NCBI GenBank assembly: GCA_012932295.1
Contig: JAAONU010000004.1
Location: 9,796,630-9,860,629 of the forward strand
DNA from: Cyclina sinensis
Lineage: Eukaryota > Mollusca > Bivalvia > Venerida > Veneridae
Reading direction: 5' to 3'
DNA: 64,000 nucleotides
The notes below the pieces were generated by a model, which was not told where the DNA came from, made no database searches, and saw nothing but the letters and a program-made list of their open reading frames with translations. The number at the start of each line of letters is the position of its first letter. The stretch's first letter is position 1. Below are positions 1 through 12,200 of this stretch, in pieces. The position numbers and the translations under genes are program-made.

Positions 1-122
1 AATGTTTATTAAAACAGAGATTCCTGTTTACAAACTTGGTTGAAACCGTTATGATCATAACTAAGGATGATGGCTTTTGACAGAATGATATATCTGACAA
101 CAATGAAGTATGGATGTCTTAC

Positions 123-242
123 CACAAGCCATTTTTGTACATGAAGGTGTTCCATTTACACAACGACATGTGTTGCAATCATCTTTGAAAGTAGTTCCGT
201 CAAGATACTCGACCCCATTATAAAGGCAGGACTCTCCAGGAC
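123..242 (-). CDS. Exon 42: pacifastin-like module 4
   Basis: Codes GPGESCLYNGVEYLDGTTFK, DDCNTCRCVNGTPSCTKMAC. P1 is Lys, P1' Met. Unlike the other three, the last Cys codon is complete in the exon (TGT G|GTAAGA). The gene continues beyond the left edge in phase 1. Confidence 0.82.
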
Positions 243-3200
243 CTGAAATTGTAAAGAACATTTTTAGTATAAACCAGAGATTCAAGTTGAAGATCTACTT
301 TTAATTGACAATGAAAATGGGTTCTGCAGAATTGAGAAAAGTAAATGGCACAAAGATTATTTAGAAACCTCGACTGATTGAATATTTCTGTTACGCGTTA
401 CTTATTTATGGACTAATGAACGACGGACTAGGCTAGGAGGTCATAATCGGCTCGCTGGTGTTCAAAATTGGTCGAATTTCTTTCCAAGAAATTTAATTTG
501 TTGCGTTACTTTGCAACACCTCATTAATTAACACTTACATTGCATTTGTGTGCATAAAGCGGTTCCGTTCACACATGTACAATTGTTGCAGTCATCCATA
601 AATTTCTCTCCGTCAACATATTGAACTCCCTTGTGCAAACACGGCTGGCCTGGACCTACAATTTTTATATACATATCCTTCGTGAAATAGAACAAGAAAT
701 ACAAACAACAACAATAAATATGTGACTCAAGAAGCGAGGAAGACAATAACAACAACAGCAACGACAACAACATAAACTAGTCATTGCCACTTTTCTATGC
801 ATTTGTAAACTGGCAGACGATTGGTTAATGGAAAGGTATGTGAAAATTATACCAAAAATGTTCATGGAAACGGTTTACCAATGTAGTGCATAAGAAAAGT
901 TCTTCAAGTGTCGACATATGGCGAATTTACTCTACTATATCATCAGACTGAAAGAAACTTACAGATCATACGTGTACAAGAGACAGTTCCATTTGCACAT
1001 TGACAAGTGTTGCAGTCATCTTTGAAACTCTCGCCGTCTATGTACTCAATCCCATTATGAGAGCAATTTTGCCGTTCCGGTGGACCTGATTGAAGAAGAA
1101 ACAACAAAAACTGGTATGTTAAAAGTACTTTCTTAAATATGTAACGGCTCCAAAAATAGATCAAGAATCACTTGAAGGTTTACTTAAAAAATCAAAGACA
1201 TTTAACAATCCTCTGGAATATAAGCGGTAGTAACGCCAAGTCACGATTTAAGTCTTATCCCGTATATATTTATTATATTTTATATCTATTCTTTTAATTT
1301 ATATAGTCAGATGCTAACTTGGTTGAAAAAATGTAATCTAGTTTTTTACGCTGATTTTAGAAATCGATTTGACATTAAAAACAACTTAGACGAAAATTTT
1401 CGAGTAATTTATCCATGTAAATGTGCATGTTATAGAAATGTAACGCGAATTGTTATCTCTCATACACCCTATTCAAAGAAAACGAGGCAAAATGATTGCG
1501 CTTAAAGGCACAAATCTCAGATGCATATTTGTTTTAAAAGTACATTTCTTTTATGCAGACATTCTTTCATTTTCAAAAATTAAATCTGTAAACCAAACAA
1601 CCCTCTGAACTTTTTGAAAAGTTATATTCTGATGGTAAATTTGTCTTAAACTGGACTTACAAAACATGAGTGTACAGGCTCCTGTCCCATTTACACAAGT
1701 ACACGTGTTACAATCGACTTTGTAACTTTCCCCGTCCTTATACTCAACTCCATCGTAGAAGCAAGACTGTGGTGGACCTAAATCTATAACAGTAAAATAT
1801 GACATGTATTTTATAATCTGTTTTGATCCAGTTTCTACAACAAAATTTATCTCCTAACACTTTCTGAAATACAACGACCGTATAAGGCATTTCTATTCCA
1901 GCTGATTCAACCTTACTCGGGAGTCGGATGGTAATCATGCACAACCAAGGAGTTAGTACATACTGTAATATTCAAAGATGTTTTTAGTAACAAATCTCTT
2001 AGGGTCTAAATAACAAAGACTAAACAAGGTCATTAATCATGACGAGCAGAATATACAATAACATTTGGCTTATGCATATGTTTAAGAATAATGGCGATTG
2101 TAGTTATATAAGTACCCACCTTCCCTAACATATTTTCCAAAGACCTGAACTTCACACAAATGCAGGTAAGCTAGTTGCTTATCCTTGATTTGAACTTTGA
2201 CATATCGTGCTTCAACTGTTTCGTTAAATGGAATGTTTGTCTCAGGCAGTAGAGGCCCGGGAATAAATTCACGTGGTACAAAAGTATCTACTGTCGATCC
2301 AGCATCATAAGGTTCCATTCCAGTCGAAATTTCAACGTTTATTGCCCGGTCACCTTAACAAGATGAAAGGAAATATAGTTGAATGTATATCACTAAAACA
2401 AACGTGTTAAATCAAAATTTGAAGATGTATGCAAAAAAATGTGCGAAAGTATAACTCAAAATTGTGCCTAAACGATTTTAGATGTCTTAGAAATATTTCT
2501 GAGAATAATAAAGCTTAGTTAAAGAGCATAACCTAAGAATATCAAAGCATAACAAAGAATTACCATAAAATGATTTAAACGTTAATTATCAGAAAAACAA
2601 ATGATGCATAATATACAGATGTACTCAGCTTATATTCTAAAATACCCACTGCAACAATCCCCCCTGTTGTAGAGGAACACTCTATTGATGTCATATATAG
2701 CACCAAGATCAACAATGAAGTATGGTTCAATGTCATTATTTGTGTGGAAACAAGTGTTATCAAACGCATTCTGTGAGGTGTTTCCATCTACCCCTTTGTC
2801 TGCAGTCCATCTAGGATCGAAGAGGCTTGACATTTCCGCTGGCTTGTTCAGTGCCACATTCTTGTACCCTATGATTTAAAAAAAAAGAAACCTGATTAAA
2901 CTTTTATTGACAATGACAATATGTTTTATGTATTTATGTACCCAGATACATGTTTCTTCATTTAAACACTGGTTGCCATGGAGTTGTTAATCGGTGACTA
3001 TGACATATCGTTTTCCTTATTATCTTGCAGTACATTTATTAGTGAAAAATTTTGCAATGCCTCTTTTTTTACGTTTTTGTTGTATAAATATTTTCTATAA
3101 TCATTTAACGATTAGCATGTTTATCTCTTTATAGATCATAAATTGTATTCCCTTTTTGGTGTTATGTAATACATTACTCTTTTTACAGTTACACCTCATT

Positions 3201-6200
3201 CAATTTCTAACGTTATGTATTGTATACCTATTTCACAGTTACAGTTACACCTCATTCAGTTTCTAACGTTACGTATTGTATACCTCATTCACAGTTACCC
3301 ATCATTAAATTTCTAACGTTATGTATTGTATACCTCTTTCACAGTTACCCATCATTCAATTTCTAACGTTATGTATTGTATACCTCATTCACAGTTACCC
3401 ATCATTCAATTGCTTACGTTATGTATTGTATACCTCATTCACAGTTACCCATCATTCAATTGCTTACGTTATGTATTGTATACCTCATTCACAGTTACCC
3501 ATCATTCAATTTCTAACGTTACGTATTGTATACCTCATTCACAGTTACCCATCATTCAATTACTTACGTTATGTATTGTAACCTCATTCACAGTTATCCA
3601 TCATTCAATTTCTAACGTTATGTATTGTATACCTCATTCACAGTTACCAATCATTCAATTTCTAACGTTATGTATTGTATACCTCATTCACAGTTACCAA
3701 TCATTCAATTTCTAACGTTATGTATTGTATACCTCATTCACAGTTACCCATCATTCAATTACTAACGTTATGTATTGTATACCTCATTCACAGTTACCCA
3801 TCATTCAATTTCTTACGTTATGTATTTTACTAACGTTATGTATTGTATACCTCTTTAACGGTTACACATCATTTAGTTACTAACGTTATATATTGTATAC
3901 CTCTTTCACGGTTACACATCATTCAATTACTAAAGTTATGTATTGTATACCTCTTTCACGGTTACACATCATTCAATTACTAACGTTATGTATTGTATAC
4001 CTCTTTCACGGTTACACATCATTCACTTACTAACGTTATGTATTGTACACCTCTTTCACGGTTACACATCATTCAATTTCTTACGTTATGTATTTTATAC
4101 CTCTTTCACGGTTACACATCATTCAATTTCTAACGTTATGTATTGTACACCTCTTTCACGGTTACACATCATTCAATTTCTTACGTTATGTTTTGTACAC
4201 CTCTCACGGTTACACATCATTCAATTTCTTACGTTATGTATTGTACACCTCTTTCACGGTTACACATCATTCAATTTCTTACGTTATGTATTGTACACTT
4301 CTTTCACAGTTACACACTATTCAATTTCTTACGTTATGTATTGTATACCTCTTTCACGGCTACACATCATTCAATTACTAACGTTATGTATTGTATACCT
4401 CTTTTAAGTTACACATCAGTCAATTTTTAAAATTATGTACTGTATACCTCTTTATACCTCTTTCACGGTTACACATCATTCAATTACTAACGTTATGTAT
4501 TGTATACCTCTTTCACGGTTACACATCATTCAATTACTAACGTTATGTATTGTATGCCTCTTTCACGGTTACACATCATTCAATTACTAACGTTATGTAT
4601 TGTATACCTCTTTCGCGGTTACCCATCATTCAATTACTAACGTTATGTATTGTATACCTCTTTCACGGTTACCCATCATTCAATTACTAACGTTATGTAT
4701 TGTATACCTCTTTTAAGTTACACATCATTCAATTTTTAAAATTATGTACTGTATACCTCTTTATACCTCTTTCACGGTTACACATCATTCAATTACTAAC
4801 GTTATGTATTGTATACCTCTTTAACGGTTACACATTATTCAATTACTAACGTTATGTATTGTACACCTCTTTCACAGTTACACACCATTCAATTACTAAC
4901 GTTATGTATTGTATACCTCTTTCACGGTTACCCATCATTCAATTACTAACGTTATAAATTGTATACCTCTTTTAAGTTACACATCAGTCAATTTTTAAAA
5001 TTATGTACTGTATACCTCTTTACACCTCTTTCACAGTTACACATCATTCAATTACTAACGTTATGTATTGTATACCTCTTTCACGGTTACACATCATTCA
5101 ATTACTAACGTTATGTATTGTATACCTCTTTCACGGTTACACATCATTCAATTACTAACGTTATGTATTGTATACCTCTTTCACGGTTACACATCATTCA
5201 GTTACTAACGTTATGTATTGTATACCTCTTTTACAGTTACACATCATTCAATTTCTTACGTTATGTATTGTATACCTCTTTCACGGTTACACATCATTCA
5301 ATTTCTTACGTTATGTATTGTATACCTCTTTCACGGTTACACATCATTCAATTACTAACGTTATGTATTGACACCTCTTTCACAGTTACACACCATTCAA
5401 TTACTAACGTTATGTATTGTATACCTCTTTCACGGTTACCCATCATTCAATTACTAACGTTATGTATTGTATGCCTCTTTCACGGTTAATCATCATTTAA
5501 TTTTTAACGTTATGTTTTCTATACCTCTTTCACAGTTACACACCATTCAATTTCTAACGTTATGTATTTTATACCTCTTTTCAATTACACATTCAATTTC
5601 TAAGGTTATGTTTTGCATACCTCTTTTCAGTTTCACAACGTTATGTTTTGTATACCTCTTTAACAGTTACCCTTCATTCAATTTCTAACGTTATGTTTTG
5701 CATACCTCTTTTACAGTTACCCTTAATTCAATTTCTAAATTTATGTTTTGTATACCTCTTTCACAGTTACCCTTAATTCAATTTCTAAATTTATGTTTTG
5801 TATACCTCTTTCACAGTTACCTTTAATTTAATTTCTAAATTTATGTTTTGTATACCTCTTTCACAGTTACCCTTAATTCAATTTCTAAATTTATGTTTTG
5901 CATACCTCTTTCACAGTTACCCTTAATTCAATTTCTAAATTTATGTTTTGTATACCTCTTTCACAGTTACCCTTAATTCAATTTCTAACGTTATGTTTTG
6001 TATACCTCTTTTCAGTAACACATGATTCAATTTCTAACGTTATGTATTGTATACCTCTTTTCAATTACATATCATTCAATTTCTAACGTTATGTATTTCA
6101 TACCTCTTTCACAATTACACATCAATTTCTAACGTTATGTTTTGCATACCTTTTTTCAGTTACAAACCATTCAATTTCTAACGTTATGTTTTTCATACCT

Positions 6201-9200
6201 ATTTTTAGTTACACTATATTCAATTTCTAACGTTATGCACATGGTATCTCTATTGGCAGCATACACATTATTCAGTTTTTATTTATAATGTATCCTTTAC
6301 GTTATATACATATTTTATGATTTATTGATATCATCCAATTGTTCTCCTACATATCTGAAAATCAAAAAAACTAGTTTTCCTTCGTAGCATATTTACTGTT
6401 TCTTACAGCTGTATCACATCCTTACCATCTACAGCAGGAGTTCCGTAAATTTCTACTTCACATAGGTGCAGTGGTGCAGAAGTGTTTTGCATTTTCTGTA
6501 TCTTCACATATCGAGCAGTTGTGTTTGGTGTAAACTCCATAATGTGACGATCGCCGATCGGACCAGCTATAACAGTTTCAACAGTCATTTTATCTTTTCT
6601 GTCGCCAGTCGATATGAAGAGATTTTTGGCCCTTTCCCCTGTAAAGATAATAAAATTTGAAAAACCGATTGGCAACAGACCAAGTCAAATGAATTTCGGT
6701 TTGTTTGTAACAACTTTTTGAGCATACTCAGCAAATTATCTTTAATTTATTTGATGCTAGTCGTTTCTGAACAATTAACTTTATTTGATAAAAAAATCAA
6801 ACGAATGTTATCTTAAAAACAAACTGGTTTTCATAATTTATAAGTGAGTTACTTCACTGCAAAAGGCATGCCTAAACAAAAGCCTAAACAAAAACTAAGT
6901 TCAAAGAGAATGTTGTTTGTTGAAGGAAACAGCAACTGTAACTATTACTGAAAAAATTAAATCTTGGGAAGTAAATGTGCTAAGATGTTACCTTATGTTC
7001 TACACATAGTATTACAAAAAAGTTATGTTTTATCCAGAGCAATGAATCAACTGAATCATTTCTCACCGCAACAATCAACTCTGTTATACAACACAAGGGT
7101 GACCAAATCAAATACCCGTCCAAGGTCTACAATAAAGAAGGGCGATGTCTCATTCTTCGTGTGGAAACACGAGTCTTTAAACAGGTCTCCATTTCTATTC
7201 TGGTCTACCCCCTTATCCGCTGAGTAAAGAAGATTGTCTGTGCTAGAGATTTCAGCTGGTTTTCTGGCTGCAACATTCTCATAACCTGGAAAGAAAGATA
7301 CACATGAGCACATAGTCGTCTACAGCTAGTGTTTCCACGTCTTCAAAACCCGCTTTCCGATTTGAGTATTTCATAGCTGACATGAAATACTTTTCGTTTT
7401 AGTACAGCACAGCTAAGAACGAACTACCTTCATATTTAAGTCAGACGTAGTTGTTCGTGTTCAGAATTGTATATCTACATTGCAGGGGTATGCTATTAAT
7501 CAAAATATCTGAACGTATATTTCCACACATCTTATTTTCATAGCATTTCAGATAAACAGGAACAGTTCAATGTATTAAAATATTTTTGCAATGACACTTA
7601 AGGGCAACTTGCTCACCATTATGTAAGAAATCCTGTCCATGTTTTCTTTAATTGTACTTTTTCAAAAATGTATTTTTTTTTACATCTTTCAAACAAATGC
7701 AAGGAAATAGACAATCAGATTTTTAGAATCTATATCATATACATTGTGCAACACACAAAACTGAAATATCATATACGAAAAATGTTTTGATCCTTATAAA
7801 ACATTATCTGCTGCTACATAAAAGATACCGAGGTGAAAACATGGTTACAGGAGCGGATGTGATCAAGTGGTCACGCGCTGGACTGGTATGCCAGGGGTCC
7901 CGAGCTCGATCCCCCGCTCCTCCACTAACATTACTAATCGTCTTTCGGATGAGACGTGAAACCGAGGTCCCATGTATCAGTGCTATACACCGAGCATGCA
8001 AAAGAACCAGGGGTGTCTCTCGAATGGGATGCTTTCTGTATCTTGCATACCCCCACAACATAAAATAACTAATTTCTTCAGGGGGCGTCGGTCATATGGG
8101 CAACCGATACCGACGATAAATAAGCTCAAATAGATAGATAGCATGGGTACTTATAGAAATTAGACCATCATTTGTTGTCAAAAAATATAGAGCAATGGCT
8201 TAAATGCACAATCCTAACTAGAAATTTGTATGGATAAAAAATTTTCATTACAAATAAATCGATATAATTTTTACATAAAAATCAGGAAACAATAACACTT
8301 ACGCTGCCCCAGGACGTGCAACAAAAGATATTCTGGATGAGGAATATCAGCGTGGAAGCATAGATACTATGAGAAATTTGTATGGATAAAAAAAATACAT
8401 TACAAAACTATCAATATAATTTTTGCCTGCGAGAGGAATAATACTTACGTTGCCCGAGCATCTGTAAGAGGAAATCTTCTATCATGCCTCTTTGCCAAGA
8501 CCTTTCACCCTCTTTTGTCGGCTGGCCACGGTATGTAAAGAAAGTACCAATGTCCGTATCTTTCAACATTCTGTTTACGTCATTTAAGTTGTATGAACGC
8601 GCTAAAAGGTTGAATAATAATACAGTCAATTCCTCCTTGCTAAGTGTTTCTTCACCCGGTTTGGCCTCTGTTCCTTGGTAGTTATACTTTATACCTTTTT
8701 CGATTCCATCCAACATTCGTAGAATTTCATCTTGTGTGAAGTTTCTTCTGTCCAAACCAGTATCTACAAGCAGATAAAGGCGAAATTAAGATAACTGGCA
8801 TCCGAACTAACAGATTCTAATTTCACAATTTAAAAGTCCAGTTTTACCTCCATCTGCATAGAGATTCAGAAAAGGTTTTTATCTTTAAAATTGTTAAGTT
8901 TTCAGTAAACAAATTCAATGGTTTTTTTACTGTTTCTTGACATCTGTGATTGTTTTCATATTATATCTTAATCTTTGTCTCTGTATTTTAATAAAATGGT
9001 GTATGAAGTAGCAACTGAAAACACGATAAACAGTAACTTCTGTCCTGTATTGTGAAGAAACAATGTTAAAATGTATACAGTTGTGTTGACCGAACACCAT
9101 ATTGACTATATGCTATCAAGACAGTTCAACTGATACATCTCACTGCAAAAAATGGTATATACATAAAACTACATGTTTTATGCTCAATTTTCGGGCAAAA

Positions 9201-12200
9201 ACTATTGAAACGAAAATACCTAAATGCTGTAATTAACAGTTTGTTGCTAATTACTGATTCTATTGTTACAATAAAAAATATTGTGTTTAAGTAAACAAGC
9301 AAATCGCTCCAAAACACTTATTCTTGTTGATACAGTTACACCTTTAATTAACTTATTATAAGATTTTGCATTTGTACTGAGAGGACTGGGTTATTAAATT
9401 AATGTCGAGCATTGATTTTTCTTAAAAAGCTAGACAGCTATAAAAGTGATGTTGAAATGTTTAATTGCCTTTAAAAGCTAGACAACTGAAAAAAGAACTT
9501 ACTTTGTTTTTCTGTAACAGGAAGTACACGATTAAGGATTTCACGTTCAAGCACCATTTCACCAAATTTAGCAGGCCTTCCTTCATAGTTATACGCTTCT
9601 CCTTGGTCCATTCCAGTCAACATTCTGTCAATGTCACTTCGATTAAACCGCGAGGCTAGTAAATCCAGTAAAATTACTATTAGTTCGTCCCTGGTAATCG
9701 TCTGATTGCCTGTTCCCGCCTCGTTGCCAAGGTAATCATACTTTAACCCTCTGTCCATACCTTCTAACATGAGCTGAACTTCGTCTAAGGTATAGTTTCT
9801 CCGTATGGTATCTATAACACCTAGAATCATATGCGGTAAATGTAAAAATAAAATCACGTTATCAAATCAATAAGGGTTTACTGCTTAATACTTAACAATT
9901 AACAAATTAGTTAAAAAAAAAGATTGGTTAAAAATATCTTAAAGATACAAATAATGTCTTGAAAATAAATTGCTGACGGTCACTTTTTGATTTGAGATAA
10001 CATTGCTCTTGATGGTTCACAGAACTCTGCTGTTGGGTTTATATAAAATGAGTTAAATGAAAAAAAAAAACCACAACAATAAAAACAAAGGAAACAAGAA
10101 TACAAACAAAATCAAAACAAAACATCTCATTTTACATCGTCATGGGTGTTGCGACCAAAGTTGAAATGCTATCTTTTTTAGTATAAACATTTGATCTTAA
10201 TGGCATATTTCTTTGGGTTTTGTAAGGGAAATAAATACACCTCAACTTGAAAATTTAGAATTTAGACCGACATGAAACCTTTTTGTGATACCGTGGTTCA
10301 AACATTTTCTATAAAAATGGTCCAATGAGCATAAAATCAGATGAGTAATGAATGTAATAAGAAGACCCTATATCTTACAGAAAAGAGAGACGGATAAATC
10401 TTTTCCATTCACTGAAAATAATGAAACAGTTTATCTTGACAATAGAAAAATTAAAAAAAAACTTTGTTTTTAACATTGGTACTTTATTGCCTTACTGTCA
10501 GTCGGGAGTGTTTCAAGAAGTCGATTCAGTTGATTTCTTGTCAGGTTTCGTTCCCCAACTGTTGCTGGTTTTCCTTGGTAATTGTAGGCTTCACCTCGGT
10601 CCATTCCTGCCAACATTCTGTCAATGTCGCTTCGATTGAACTGCGATGCTAACATATCAAACAGAAGTACTGTTAGCACGTCCTTGGTCAAATTTCGATC
10701 ACCTGGTCTAGCCTCTTGTCCTTGGTCATTATAACTTACCCCACTGTCCATTCCATCTAACATCATTTGAATTTCATCTAACGTGAAGTTTCTTGTATCA
10801 GAAGAAATTATTGCTGAAATCAGATCGATACTTTGCTTAAAAATCATCGACAGTTAAGACCACTACTTTATGAGACATGCTTCTTACGTTATGGACAATA
10901 TGATAGAAATAAAACGTCTCCAACAAATTACATTTGTTTTCGACTATAACACAGGTTTCTGGCGGTAAGATTGAACGTGTATACATAATTGAAAACTTTC
11001 AGAATGCCTGACAGAATATGAAACTCGTGAAAACCAAGAAACCTGAAGTATGGTCGTGAATTTTAATTCGAACTGTTTTAAAATTGTTAACAATATTACA
11101 AATTTTGTCACTTTTTACCTTTGTCATTTTTGCTATTTTGATAGAGTGCATGATTATGTTTGCTTACATGTAGTTACGTAAGTGTCACGAAGTCGATTCA
11201 GTTGACTTCTTGTCAGGTTCCGTTCCCCAACTGTTGCTGGTTTCCCTTGGTAATTGTAAGATTCACCTTGATCAATTCCGGCCAACATTCTATCGATGTC
11301 ACTACGATTGAATTGCGAGGCTAACATATCAAGCAAAAATATGGTTAGTTCGTCTTTGGTCAAATTTCGATCACCTGGTCTAGCCTCTTGTCCTTGGTCA
11401 TTATAACTTAACCCACTGTCCATTCCATCTAACATCATTTGAATTTCATCTAACGTGAAATTTTTTGTATCAGAAGAAATTATTGCTGAAATCAGATCGA
11501 TACTTTGCTTCAAAATCATCGACACGTAAGACCACTACTTTATGAGACATGCTTCTTACGTTATGGACAATATGATAAAAACCATACGTCTGCAACAAAT
11601 TACATTTGTTTTCGACTATAAAAGAGATTTTTTGGCGGTAAGATTGAACACAACTGCAAACTTTCAGAATGCCTGACAGAATATGAGACTCGTGAAAACC
11701 AAGAAACCTGAAGTATGGTCGTGAATTTTAATTCGAACTGTTTTAAAATTGTTAACAATATTACAAATTTTGTCACTTTTTACCTTTGTCATTTTTGCTA
11801 TTTTGATAGAGTGCATGATTATGTTTGCTTACATGTAGTTACGTAAGTGTCACGAAGTCGATTCAGTTGACTTCTTGTCAGGTTCCGTTCCCCAACAGTT
11901 GCTGGTTTCCCTTGGTAATTGTAAGCTTCACCTTGACCCATTCCGGCCAGCATTCTTTCGATGTCGCTACGATTGAATTGCGAGGCTAATAAATCAAGCA
12001 GAAATATGGTTAGTTCGTCTTTGGTCAAATTTCGATCACCTGGTCTAGCCTCTTGCCCTTGGTCATTATAACTTACCCCGCTGTCCATTCCATCTAACAT
12101 CATTTGAATTTCATCTAACGTGTAGTTTGTCCTTTCAGAAGAAACGGATGCTGAAATCAGAAAAGTCATTAGAAATGTAATTTAACGTCTTTCAATGCCT

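Noticed and set aside
3321..6086. Many plus-strand open frames of 60-154 codons with repeating YTSFTVTHHSI-like peptides
   Set aside because: They are all readings of the 50-bp satellite in different frames; no start context or splice sites, and the region is an intron of the minus-strand gene.
3181..6240. Possible CRISPR-like array
   Set aside because: Units are contiguous with no unique spacers, and the DNA is animal. The same holds for the 31-bp and 18-bp arrays.
7787..8068. Overlapping frames on both strands at the V-SINE
   Set aside because: Both are shadows of the retroposon sequence.
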